From Acanthaster planci (taxonomy: Eukaryota > Echinodermata > Asteroidea > Valvatida > Acanthasteridae): a stretch of 64,000 nucleotides of DNA. Location: assembly GCF_001949145.1 (NCBI RefSeq), contig NW_019091450.1, forward strand, positions 1,596,802-1,660,801. Reading direction: 5' to 3'. Made by a program: the position numbers and the translations under genes. Each line of letters begins with the position of its first letter. Within the stretch, counting starts at the first letter, position 1. The notes under the pieces are model-generated. The model was not told the DNA's origin. It searched no databases and saw only the letters and a list, made by a program, of their open reading frames with translations. Positions 1-12,500 of this stretch are shown here, one piece after another.

Positions 1-398
1 CAACATGTCCAATCCCTATACACATCCCAGACTATTGTTACTTAACACATCCCCCCAAGATGTCTGAAAGGAATTCCCCAGATTCCTGCGAGACAATGAC
101 CGACACAAAGCAGGGGGGGGTTCTCTCCGTCTCATACCTTGCTGCATATGGTACATGTAGTTGGCGCTTCAATAAGTTGAGTTTGTGAAGGTGTAACAAT
201 GCATGTGCATCTAATGCATTCCACTTGAACCACATCCTTTCAAAACAGTATTTTTCCTCATGTCAAGTTAAGGAACAGGTTCTGCTGTGCTACACCCACA
301 GTCATAGCCACAGTAAATGATAGAACAGTATTCATGGATGGTGTTCACCGGAACCATTTTTCTTTTCTTTTTTCTTTTTTGGTCACTTTCTTCTGCAG

Positions 399-480
399 TA
401 ATTTAGCCCAGTGGATCATTCCGACCATCGTTGCTCTGGGGGTGGCTCTCCTTTACCGCTTCTACATTGCCGGGAATTGA
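399..480 (+). CDS. CYB5A: Cytochrome b5, last coding exon (tail-anchor segment); gene enters from the left
   Basis: The exon starts after a long T/C tract ending TTCTTCTGCAG and reads NLAQWIIPTIVALGVALL then YRFYIAGN and a stop (TGA at 478-480). Microsomal cytochrome b5 is a heme protein of the ER surface that donates electrons to desaturases and some P450s, and its last exon encodes a single C-terminal membrane anchor. The pattern W-x-I-P-x-I then a hydrophobic run ending Y-R-x-Y, with a few residues before the stop, is the usual b5 tail. The heme domain lies outside the window, so the family call rests only on about 26 residues. The outer-mitochondrial form (CYB5B) is a less likely alternative because the short tail after the anchor is not strongly basic. 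The first codon of the exon is split (one base, T, completes it). Confidence 0.75.
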
Positions 481-940
481 TGCAGGGACCAGGCAAGGCT
501 TGTTGAAGGGTACCGGTAACTTTTATCTCCTCACAGCTCCTACTACTCACAAAGCAAGACTACCAATGAAATTGCTAGAAACCTTTTGTTACAAATGAAA
601 GAAGCCTTGGGCTTATGTACATGTAGATCATACCAGTATCGACAATATCAACTTGAATGACGTCCAATAATGGAAGAGATCTCATTTATGTACTCCTCTG
701 TGCTTGGATTATTTTTATACTCTCCCTGAACTAGGCAGAGTCTAAAGAAATAAGGTTTTGGGGGTACATTTCAGAACCCTGTTTGCATGGAATCATGTGA
801 CGCCAGCTCATCAGGACTGGACAAACAATATGAAATACCTGCGCTTATATTGCAATGAATTTCACTGTGGAATTGAGTTCATATTTGAATTCCTGATGTG
901 GAAACTCAATTGTTGAAGTGAATTGGGTCATACCATGACG

Positions 941-1180
941 TTGGGGCACAAGTTGTGATGGTGTCCAATTGTTACTTGGAGTCCGTAAAATGAACAGCTG
1001 CACATATTTCCCTGCATGTGGATTCCAAATTGACATTGTTATGCATCTTGCAGCTTTTTGCAAAGCTGAATACAGAGGTGTGTGTTATTTTTACAGAGTA
1101 AATGACCTACTTTTACAGGTCATGACAGGTGGTAAAATTACCCATGTAACAAGGACACCGTCACAAATTGTGCCCCAGCC
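941..1180. mobile_element. Short TIR element inside the b5 3' UTR
   Basis: The sequence from about 941 (TTGGGGCACAAGTTGTGATG, then GTGTCC and TTGTTAC) recurs inverted and diverged at 1145-1180. The two arms match over about 35 bp with several mismatches, and the whole is about 240 bp, in the size range of a non-autonomous DNA transposon. Exact ends and target duplication are not clear. Confidence 0.4.
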
Positions 1181-1436
1181 TTAGGGAGTGACGCAGTTAA
1201 AACCTCCATTGTTAATGATATACCAGGATGGATTTGTGTAAAGAATGCTACTGTCCAGCTCTTTAGACACTGAACTTTGCCTAGGCTATGGGGGAGATCA
1301 GGAGGAGACACTTGTACAAGTGTTATTATGTATGTTTTGTTAAAATTGTACCCATAATTGTGTGGTAGGGAGACCTGTACTTTTTTTGGTCAAAGCAATG
1401 CAGGATGGAATTGGACTAAGTTTTAGTTTCAAGAAG

Positions 1437-1442
1437 AATAAA
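1437..1442 (+). terminator. Poly(A) signal of the cytochrome b5 gene
   Basis: AATAAA lies about 960 bp after the b5 stop codon, in an A-rich context and followed by T-rich sequence. A second AATAAA occurs at 1909-1914, so alternative ends are possible. Intervening sequence 481-1436 is read as 3' UTR. Confidence 0.45.
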
Positions 1443-2040
1443 ACCTGGACCAGAAATGTAATTTAGCAAATTCACAGCTTATCTAAGATTCATTTCGTTT
1501 GAATATTCAGTGGAGGGGATTGTGAGAGTCTTTAAAAAAATGAACATGCAAATATATAGCAGAGCGTGGCTGCGCTGTACATGTACATGTGATGTCATTG
1601 TAGCTGCTGTGATATGTTAGTATGAAAAATTGTATTTATCAATCACTGTATGTCGGATGCCTGGAAATGGGAAAGATTTTGGCCATGTGAATAGAAATTT
1701 GCAGTTGAATTTGCATGAAGATATATAGAGGATTGGACATTATTATTTCTTGGGGCTTTGGTCTGTGAAGGATGCAGTTAAAAAGGACATAATGTTGGAA
1801 CTTCATCAAATATGCATTGTAATATGAATGCATAATTGAACAGCTGCATTTCATGAGTCTGGAATTTGTCAATTATGGGAAGGAGGAGTATTTGTTTTTT
1901 ACAGAGGAAATAAAAGCAAGTGCACTCTCCACTGTTAATTTTTTTGGTAATGCAAAAATATAGGATGAGAGAAGAACTGAAAATGGCAATAAAACAATGT
2001 AAACCCAACGCAAAAGGGAATTAAGTTGTTTGGATGAAAC

Positions 2041-2103
2041 TGTCAACCAACGTGTCATGAAATTGTCAATCAACGTGTCATGAAATTGTCAACCAACGTG
2101 TCT
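2041..2103. repeat. 23-bp tandem repeat, about 2.7 copies
   Basis: Unit begins TGTCAACCAACGTGTCATGA; copies start at 2041, 2064 and 2087 and are nearly identical. Intergenic, no coding sense seen. Confidence 0.85.
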
Positions 2104-4326
2104 GAGAAAATGTGAATGCACAGGCCTACAATTGAATTCACAGCACATTGGTACATGTATGTCGCAATTTTCTAAGTAAAAAAAAAATGGTTCAGCAAAA
2201 TCAAAATAATTTCACCAGTCCCAAATTGACATCTTCTCAAAATTCTTATAACTTGTGATTTGGTATTTGACTTGGACACGAGGTCAATACATGAGATAAA
2301 TTTGGCAGACTCCACCAATTTTTGGATAGAGATGACATTTTCACAAAAACTTTTTAATTAATTGTTCAGTTGGCAATTGTTTTTCCTTGTTTTTCAGACA
2401 CATAAATTCAAATGTATGTACACATGTACATGTATATATACCGGTACATTTCATCCTGGAGGGGTGTAGCATTTCTACTTCGGTGAAGTTGTGTCCCGTG
2501 AACCTGCCAAACTTGTGTGTCAAAGAGGTGGAGTGCTAGAAAAAAACATTGAAACTGACTCCATGCACTTTTTTTGTCATTTGTTGCCCGACAACTTTTT
2601 CACTTTCATATTGCTCCTAAATGGAAAATGCCTTACGTGAATTTATTGATGCTGTTAATTGGAGTTATTATTGCTCAGCATCTATCCTAAGTTTGGTTAC
2701 TTTCTTATAATTCTGTCTTTTTTTCTGATGGTTTTTGTCATGCAATGAGTTTTTGGATACCAGAAAGGGTCTTTGTCATCTGGAAATTCGAGAGGGAATA
2801 TATACTAGGCGTCTGCGTGCTGATGATGACAGTTGTAATTAACTGGTAGTTGTAGGAAGTTACATGGGCTAGTCACTTGTACTTTTCATCCGCTTCAGTT
2901 TGTATTCGTTATGTAAAAAGCTTTCTTTGCTACAGTGAAACAAATTTTTCAAACGTTTTGATATAGTAGGACATGCTGTTGATGGAGGCATAAAGACTGG
3001 TATTCAGTTGCAGAAATAACACAGTGGGAGAAAGAAATGTCAGTGGGACTTTGTTGAAGAAAATATTGGCCAAACAATGTTGTGAATGCATTTATGATGT
3101 GAAATTATTCAACAGAATCCAGTTTGGTAATTTTTTTTTAATTTTGTGAAAGAGTGTGGTGGAGCTGAATAAAATGATTTTATCTAGAGGATCAGAATAC
3201 AACTGGAAAGTGTGTCGTCGTGCCATTGTCGGAGTCTGAAAATGCTCTGCAGTCAGGTGTTTTCTGTTTCCAGTTGACCTCAGCTTCATCACTGCTCCCG
3301 CTTTACCTGATGTTTTTTTAATCCCCTGAGACTTGGAAGTTGTTAGCTGGATAATAAGTTATATCTTTGTACCAAAATATGGAACCACATGCTATACAAC
3401 CAAAGACTGAAACTTAAATTCATTAAATTTGAACACTGCCCACAGTTGGTTTCAGTTTTAGAAACGAAGTCTTAAACAGAGGTCAGGCCAAGTATTGAAA
3501 GACCCCTCAAGACTGTTTCTGCCCAAAGCAAAGGTGTTCAGGTGCCACCCATATCCAAATCTTTGACAGTTGGAGGAATGTGGACTGAAAAGCAAACTAA
3601 AACAAAGAAAAAGGGTTCAAGTTCAGGCTTGAACTGAACTGTGGCTGGAATGTGGCCAGGGTTCTTGAAGCACATATAAATTTCTGAAACAGTTTGAAAC
3701 TTGCCCAGGAGACCAGCATTGCAGTTGAGGCCTTGTCCAAGTCCCCAGTTGGACTGAAAAATAAAGCTAGTGGGAACCAGGCCCAAGTACCAAGGTAGTG
3801 TGGCTGATAGGAATACAAGTGTTTGAGCACAAAGATATGATTAATTTCATCAAGACTTAGACTGGAGACTTTGTACAAAATACTTGGACATATCCAGTAT
3901 ACCTGTTGGGGCGAACACTCCGATTCAGTCTTGAGCAGTACTGTTATCCCGAGCTTGATTCCTTCTGCACTACCTCATGTTTGGAGATATTTTGTTGGTC
4001 TCAGGAAAAGAACTTGGCAACAACACTGCTGGTGACTAGATGTGAGTCCCTTAGCAGACCAGTAAGACCTTGTACTTTATAAAAAATTATGCTTGAGTTA
4101 AAACTTAACTTTGAGCATAGCACCATTTTTTGAGCTAGCACAAGGGCACATGACAAGTTTCAATTTTTTCTTCGCTTACATGTAGTTTGACTCCAGTTTA
4201 AAATACAAGTAGTAGAACCACTGATCTGCAAAAACTCTTGGTACGTAGACCATTACCATGCAGAAATCACCATCCCCGCATTCGATTTGTCCAAAACAAT
4301 TTCAGTGATGGGTGTAGTTGAGACTA

Positions 4327-4414
4327 GTTCCCTCTGCACATGCCAGTGGAAGGATCCATACCCAGCACACAGTTTCACTCATTTGTACTGCTGGGAATGA
4401 CCAACGAGCTGTCT
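4327..4414 (+). repeat. Dispersed repeat, copy 1
   Basis: Shares the ordered words TTCCCTCTGCACAT, ACTCAxTTGTACxGCT, GGAATG and GAGCTxTC with 32884-32956 in the same orientation. About 80 percent similar by eye. Family not recognised. Confidence 0.55.
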
Positions 4415-5940
4415 GGATTTCAACACGGAAATCATACTGCAGAACTGCCCACCATTCTGTAGATCTGTGGGTGCATTGTCCCCAATTCAAGGAAAATTCT
4501 CCACCGGGCCGAGGCACTTAAAAAGTACCCCTACAGATTCTTTTGAATAGAAGGGTCTGTGTGGGTCAAGAAATTGTGGGATTGTGTAAGTATGGCCCGG
4601 GATCATCTCTGTAGATTCAGGGGCACCCATCTGGGGACAAAGCAGACAAAACTGGGATTGAAATTTTGTCAAAAGTGCCTGAGAAAGGTGAGGAATGTCA
4701 TTTGAAAATTGGCTGCTGAGAAGATTTGGGAACATTCACTTTTTGGGAAGTTTGTTTTTGGCAATAATTAAAAATTCATCGGTTAACCTACTAAAAATCG
4801 AAAACCAAATGAAATCTGAAGGACCAAACAACACAAATTTTTTATTTGAGAGGCTTCAGGGACTTCAGTTGCCTGCTATGGGGCTCGAAACTTTGTTGAC
4901 TTTACACTATTTTCAATGGAGCTTGAATTAGTTCAGTGCACCCTATACTGCATGAGATAATTTTCTGTCACTACCACTGTAAACTGACATAGCGCCCTCT
5001 GTGGCCATTCAAGAGAAACAAAATCGCCCATCCGCTATTCTAACTCTGTTGTGTATTATACATACAAGGAATGTTTTGAGTGCAGTGTTAAGAGCAGTGT
5101 CAAAATGGTGACAGATAGACTGGAGTACATTCAATGCTGTCACTAAAGAACGACTTTCCATTGTATGATATACAAACTGAAGCAGACTGGGATGTTAATA
5201 GCCAGCTGGTCCCAAACTCATCTGGTATTCACTACCCCTCCCTCCCTCCTTGAGAAGCTGCTGGTGGTCTAAATGTAGTCGGTGGTTTCAGAGTAGTTTC
5301 AAACTAGCTGGTCGTGTAAAAGCCAGGGCCATAAACAAATCCGGGGGTGGAGTTGGTGGACATACATCCAAACTGCACGTTTTGACCAGGAGAATGGAAT
5401 TAAATCCCCCCCTCCACAAACACACACACTGTTTCGTATAGAGAATAAAAAATGCGAGCGATTTTGAGGAATTTTTGGGACTTGCCCACAACAAAAAAGT
5501 TTTCATCAGCAAAACTACACCACTTTGATGTCAGGTTCAGGGTTGCAAGTATACATATTAATTTAGATGTACATCCGTATCATCAACAGTGCCCCCTTTC
5601 CATTTCTTTCATCTTCTGTTTCATTTTTGTCATCCCCACTGGGACCACCAGTCCCCCACTCAACTTAACGCCACTGCTAAGAGTAGCAGGAGGTCTAAAA
5701 GCAGCTGATGGTTCAAAAATAGGATGCGGTTTTTTTGTCAGATTTTTTTTAAAAAGGTGGTAGTTTGATTTAAAAGTCGTTGATAGTCTGAAAATAAATG
5801 TGATGTCATCCCAGGAAGAAGGTTTGTACTCAAAAAAATCCTGCATATTTGTAGATTTGTGGTACTAAAAATGTTTTCATTTAGTTATATTAATTCTGGG
5901 TTCACAATTTTTACAGAGAAAGCTATGTAATGAACTATGT

Positions 5941-6136
5941 CTTCCCTGGATGATATCACAGCAACAGCGCCCTCAGTTGTTCAGAAATGGTAGATCATTT
6001 AAGTGTTTGAAAAAGTGCACTTCTCAGTTCATTTAACCAAAAAGGAGTGTAAAAGAGTTTTCATACACTGAAAAGTACAAAGTTGCAGAAAAATTGTCCA
6101 ACAAAAATTCATTGTGGCTGCATTTTGAAAGTAGTT
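5941..6136 (+). repeat. Dispersed repeat, copy 1 of an inverted pair
   Basis: Starts CTTCCCTGGATGATATCACA and continues with CAACAGCGCCCTC, a TTCATACACTGAAAA word and a final GTGGCTGC. The same words in the same order occur on the minus strand at 28054-28252. Likely an interspersed transposon remnant; no ends defined. Confidence 0.55.
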
Positions 6137-9100
6137 TGTGTTCTAAAAGAATCTGTTGATCAAACAGTAGCTGGCTGTATAATTCTGCAAAACTCAGCTG
6201 AGAACCAGTCCCGGGAAATAGCTTTTTTATAAAACATGCATTTCTGGTGTGTTACTTTTTCATTTAAAGAGTCCTAGCAATGAATCTTTCTTAGGTTTGC
6301 TTTGTTTGCATTTTACAGTGCTCTGCTTGATATGAAAACTACTTGAAATCCCTTTTCGGTTATATGTTATTGAAAAGTGCACTTTCTAGAACATTTTAAC
6401 TTACACATTTTCAGGACATTTCATGACACTGTTGCAGCGAAGTCAATCAGGGAGGTCAGTGTTTATCAAATAGCTTTTTTTGTATTAAAACTGTGAAACC
6501 ACAAACATGCTCATGGAAAATATTTCTGAGAAAGGGTTGTTCGTTAGTTTATTTCCATGCATTTAGAAAACAAATTAACAAAGAAGTTAGGTCAGTCAAA
6601 TGTAAAACCATCATCACCGTTTTGTGCACAAGTCAATGTAACATTGAGGTTTTCTCCCAGGAATAACATCACAGATTTAATAATGGATATGGAATCACTC
6701 ATGAGCATCAAATGCACCAGATAACCTCTAAAATAGCACAACATAGGATAAGGTGATTGGGACCAAAAGGTGCATTTTCAAGGGTTGTTTACTAAAAACA
6801 AAAACATTGCATAGACCCTTCTAAGTAAGCATTATCCGAGAAGAAATTTCTGTACGAAGTACCTCAACAATGGTGTTCCCATTGTGGTCCCCTGGTGGCT
6901 TCAGATTTCCCTCTGCTCTCACACACCCTTACTTTTTTTTTTTTTTTCTGTTTTAGGTATTTTCTTTTTCTCGCATACTTCACTATTAGTGTGTGAATCA
7001 CAGACTATCTCTCCTGGGTTGGTTTTCCGACAAAATGTCCCAAATGTCAAATACTTCAATTTGCAATGGAACAGTATACCTTGGAATTTCCTCCTTTTTG
7101 AAGAATTGCAAAAATCTATTTCGTGAGATTCTCGTAGTGTATCATTTAAGTACCTCCCCCCCACAACAGATGCTCTTTGTGGGGTACTTCATATTGTTCC
7201 GGGATTCCCACAAGACACTATAAAGACAATGCACTGGTTACATATGGACCCTTGGTTTAACATTTTTGCATTAGCACACAACCTGTGCACGAAATGTTCA
7301 TGAACTGATCATGGCAGTAAACAACCTACAATTATGATTTGCAAGAAAGAAGCAGTGATGGATCCTGCATTTACAAATCGGGATTAAGCTAAACACCTCA
7401 GCGGGGAATTGTCCTGATAATAATTTCTCGCTATAAAGTTATCAAATAAATAAAAATGATACAGTATCAAAAGACAAAGGTACCTTCCTTAATATTACAA
7501 AAAATCCAAGGGGGGAGGGGCAAGCCAGATGTACCCCTCAGGATCTCAGCTACAGCCATGTTTAACAATCATGGCTACAGCCAATGATAATATGTGTACA
7601 AATGCTTACAAAACTATCCGCAGCTGGCTGCATTTTTCCCATGGGCGCCCTGTGCAACTGTCAACCACAACCAAGGCTTACAGATGCAGAAATAAAAGTC
7701 TAGTTTTATTAGTCAACAACTGTAAAAACTGTCACTACCAGGACAAGTGCTAACTGTTATTCATGTACAGGTCTTAATGTTAACATTTTCCTTCAACAAT
7801 AAACATCTCCACAGTGTGAAACAGTTTACAAACATTCACAAATAATGTATAACTCCCAAACCACTAACTGCTTGTAAACTGTATTGACAACATAGGCCTA
7901 ATAAAACCAGCCCTTCCTTTAATGATTGTGGCTAATAAATTAAAATGCTTCAAATACATGTGGATGCAACTGGTTACACAAAGTAAAACACAAAGTAAAA
8001 AACAAAGAGAAACAAGAAAATATAGTCCATTAATTTTATAATTTGGCATACTGGAAGAAAACCTTTTTGACTATTTACAGCATATAACAATTATAACAAT
8101 TGGGTTTGAACTTGGCACTTGTGTACACATACTGAGTTACAACTGATCACACTAATAAGTAGACAAAACTAGTAAGTACAACCATTTAAACTTTACAACT
8201 AAAATCTTTAGTTTTGAAAAAATACTATAAAGCAGATGGTGAGGGTGATTAACACCAAATTACACCAATAAGAATATGTCACGGAAAATTTTCAGTAAGT
8301 CAAGTCATCCTAATGTCCCCGACTAGGCTTTATTCAAAATAAAGACAGCCATTTTGAATCATGCTCCCCAAATCCACTCCAATTATTTAACACTCTGAAA
8401 TGGGAAGGAACCTGACTATTTTGCTACAATTACTGGTACAGCTTCAAGACGAGTGATATGACTTTGTGTGCATAAATTGGAATTAACATCAGCGCACAAG
8501 AATATAATTTATAATTTCTCCCGCTGCATTTGCTTCATAAGTTTTTAAAAAATTTACACAGGTATCGCCTCACTTTCGATTAAAAATGGCTGACTCAAGA
8601 ATAAGGCAGACTGATAACCAACATGTTCCGACTTCTCCAGCCTAGATACTATTAAATGTCTTTTAACCATTTTCCAATGGAGGGAGACTTTTTCCTCACC
8701 CCATAAAACTTGTTTGTGGTAAAACAAGGCGATGCTTGAGGCTGTTTGCACACAAACCACATTCCTGTGACTTTGTCATGAATGCTCGCACATTCCTGCG
8801 CTCATTTCATTTGCCAGCTCGAACCTGCTTTCAATGTAGGGGGGAACTATGCAAGGCAAGGGAGGCTGGCTTTATACCTTGAGAGTTCATGCCTGGCCAC
8901 ATTGCTGTGGGATAGGGAAAAGCAAATTTACACAAATCCCAAGCAGGATTGACATGTCAGTCTGCTCCCCTTCAACCATCAACCATGAACATTCACGTCA
9001 ATTGCAAGGTAGAGTTGCATTTAACGACTCCCTCGCCAGGGCTAAAACCATCAGTTTCACTGTCTAACAGAGAGCAATCACAAAAATATTTGCTACGCTC

Positions 9101-9317
9101 AATCTGAGCTTCACTCTGTGGGTACGGCCTCCTTGCCACATCTCTGACCGCCCCCTCCAATGTCTGACAGTCATGATTTAGTACTGCCACCTGTGCTGTT
9201 CTCTCTCTCTCAAAAAAGAAGGGGGCTTGTTGAGAAGAGGCCCTAACATTAGATGAGTTCATTATTTTTGAGTTTGAGAAGTCCCTTTTTAGCAAGTTCA
9301 TTCCAACCACACCTGTG

Positions 9318-9323
9318 TTTATT
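9318..9323 (-). terminator. Poly(A) signal of the P450 gene
   Basis: AATAAA on the minus strand (TTTATT on plus), about 246 bp past the stop codon. First such hexamer downstream of the coding end, so a good candidate for the transcript end. Confidence 0.55.
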
Positions 9324-9329
9324 TAAAAG

Positions 9330-9375
9330 CAAGTCTGACCAAATCTGACCGACAAGTCTGACCAAATCTGACCGA
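9330..9375. repeat. Perfect 23-bp tandem duplication near the P450 poly(A) signal
   Basis: Two identical 23-bp units (9330-9352 and 9353-9375), each with two TCTGACC words. On the minus strand each unit reads CGGTCAGATTTGGTCAG, that is two GGTCA half-sites arranged as a direct repeat. It lies in the P450 3' UTR just upstream of the likely poly(A) signal. Confidence 0.9.
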
Positions 9376-9568
9376 TGGAATGTTTCTTTTATCTGATGCT
9401 CCATTCGGTCTTTCTTCTGGGAATGACTTGCTCCAAAAGAACCAACTTCACTGTTTTCATTTTAAAATTTGATATGACCAACAGCTTTTACATACATCCT
9501 CAAAATTGGCGAGAAATCTCTTGACTGGAGCATTTCTCTTTCTGCTCCACTGGTTTTCAAACTCCACC

Positions 9569-12500
9569 TCATCTGTCTGCGAAGCCAACTTTGACTGGTC
9601 CTCCAGGAACGAGTAAACCCTGAACTGAAGGGGCAACAGTTCCCTCACCGAGGTACTTCAACTTGAACGTCTGTGAGATCTGAAAAGATTGCAATCAAGT
9701 CAAACTGACCAATAAACCTCAAGAAATATCTTTAACAACATATATCACAATTTTTCGATTCAATTTTCTTTATTTGGAGACTTTTGGGCAAACTGGAAAA
9801 GGTAGCGTCACCTTTTTTTCATTGTTTTTCATCTGAATGGCATCTAACTTACTTAGCTCTTAATTGCCTCATTCTGTATTTTCTGAATAACTGGAACTGA
9901 AACAGATTTGCCTTTTAATTGCTTTAAACTGAACACTGAGCTTTTACAACATTTTGGAAATGGGAATTTTGAACTTCACAGGTATTCCGCTCAGGATTTT
10001 TTCCAAACCATTATCAATAGCCAAGTTTGATCAGTGGTTATTTGTTAACCAGCCACTTTTCCATGGTTCCCAGGATACAGTTTATGCACAGGTTACCTGG
10101 GAAAATCAAAGGTTGACAAATGGTCACTGACTGAACTTGGTCAATGAAGTAAGAATAAAAATATGCATGTATAAGTCATCTTCGAAAAGAAATAACATCA
10201 CACATGAAGTGTGAATTGCCAGATTCCGTGAAAATGCCTCGAAAATAGCAATCTGTTAATTGGAAAGCAATTAAAAAAATTTTTTTGTCTTCCTTTAAAC
10301 TCATTTCACATGAACTCCAATAAAGGCTCAAAACGTCCTTGGCAATAGCAAAGTAACTTAGGCGTCCCTTGACTTCTGTGTTATCTCCTGTCACAGGTGA
10401 AAGCCAGTTAAAGTGAATTATGCTGTCTGCATAAAACCGGCCCCTCAAGCAATCAATTTTCCTACGACAGCTCCACTCCCAAGACTCACCTTTGCCAGTG
10501 CCAAGTTAAGCTCAAGTTCAGCAATTCGTCGCCCGATGCACATCCGGGGACCAAAGCCAAAGGGCACCGAGGCAAAACTGGAGTTGGAGCAGCGCACTCG
10601 GCCGTGCTCATCCCTCAGCCAACGCTCTGGTTTGAAGGAGCCTGGATCCTCAAATACCTTGGGATCCCGCCCAATGACATACTGCAGGGAACCGATGATT
10701 GTCTGCCGATTCGAGAAGAGTATATGATTTTTATACAAGAGCAGCAGACATTGTTCACAGTTAAATTACATGTGTATGCATTTCATGCTTCAAACCTTTA
10801 TTAACCACACTGACATTTTGGTGTAACTATGTGTATCTCAAAATATGTTGAGCCAAATTTAATTTATGACTTGTTTTCTCCTTCTTAAATTACCCATTAG
10901 TTTTGCTACCCATTATGAGTGTATCCAATGTTGACATCAGCATGAATATTTGAGCTAATTGTTTTTAAACAGTATGTCTGATTTGTACAAAATTGCTCTC
11001 AAAATGACTGCAAGGCACCAGTGCAATAACCTCAGGTCCAGCAAAACAAAGCATTGTGATAACATCTGAGAAAATGTCATGGGGGTGGGGAGGGGCAATT
11101 TTCCCCCTCCCCCTGGCTTTTTAGGGTCAAATTGTGAGGATCTAGGTTTACTTCATACTAGTTTTATTACCACAGATGCTTTGATATTTTGTTTCTGAAA
11201 GAGGCCACCAAATAAAATTTCATATGAATTTTCCCAGTTCCGGTATCTATTCCCAATCTGGATTCCATATGTTCTTCTTACCTTTTTGGGGATGTGATAG
11301 CCTCCAATGACAATGTCCTTCTCCAAAATCCGATTATTGGCGGGCACTACAGGGTACAATCTGATTCAGATGAAATAGAGAGAATTTGCACACAAGAGGT
11401 CACCAAATGTATCCTTTTATCACTACTGTAAACTGGGCATGCAACTGGGGAAAAAAAAGCAAAAGGAATTTCCAAGGGTGGGTAAAAAAGCAAAAGGAAT
11501 TTCCAAGGGTACCCCAAATTGTATTTATGCAAAAATGTGCATGTATAATGTGCACTGTTTATGCGGGTACTAAAATGTGACCCAGCCTTACAAAATGAGT
11601 CATATGTCTCCACGGCCACTTTTAATTTGAAAGCCTTGAAAAGACTCTTGTATAATGTAAATCAACAGGAACCTTCAACATCTTTCGCTAACATGTCCAT
11701 TTTTATCAAGATGCCAGACTGAGTGATGAATCAAAAGAAAAAGCTCAGCGTGCTCTTTCCAATCCAAACTAGAGCAACATTATGGTGAAAACAGCCTTAA
11801 GACTCATTTTGTAGGATCCAGTCACAAATGATAGTGATGGTCAACATTTAACTTATAAACTAAATCAATATCTCCACCCAGCACCAACCTTAGAATTTCC
11901 TTGATGATGCTCTTGAGGTATGGCATTTGAGCTAAGTCGTCAGTATCTGCTGCCCTCATCTTGTCCGTGCCGAGGACTTTGCACACCTCTTTGTGCAACC
12001 GCTCTTCAACCTCAGGATGCCTGGACAGCTCATACAACACCCAAGCTAGGGTGTTGGAAGTCTGTCAAAAAGACACGCACACAAAAAAGTATCTAGTTTG
12101 AGTAAAGTTCTCATCGTTGAAAATCCCTGCAACCTGTAAAAAGTAAGTCTTGCATGTGTCGTGAGCAGCAATGGCCCATAAGGGCAGCATTCACCTCCAG
12201 TAACCTCAGTTGCATGAATCGACTGAGAATTTATATTTCTGTTACTCCCTGGATGGAGTGCTTGCCCATTGCAGGTTACTCCACAGTTGATGCCTGTGCC
12301 TAGCTTTATATCTCTTGGTTAAGGGGGGGGTGAAGTGGCTAGTGTAAGGACACAGGGTGTGGTCAGCAGCTGGATGTAAACCCTCCTGACCCGATCAAGA
12401 GCAACAAACCCTGAACACGAGGCTCACCCCCACAGAATTGCATCAGCATACTGCTTTCATGTTGCAATTTCCTTTTTTCTTCAAATCTAACTCCAAAATA

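Larger units (their letters stand above)
1443..9317. other. Intergenic region between the convergent b5 and P450 genes
   Basis: No convincing exon was found on either strand; open frames are all short and without recognisable domains. Contents are dispersed repeats (4327-4414 and 5941-6136, both with second copies elsewhere in the window), homopolymer tracts such as the T run near 6932-6948, and a 23-bp tandem repeat at 2041. The 'gcgccctc' word found near 4990 and 5970 also recurs in other parts of the window within repeat-like sequence. Confidence 0.6.
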
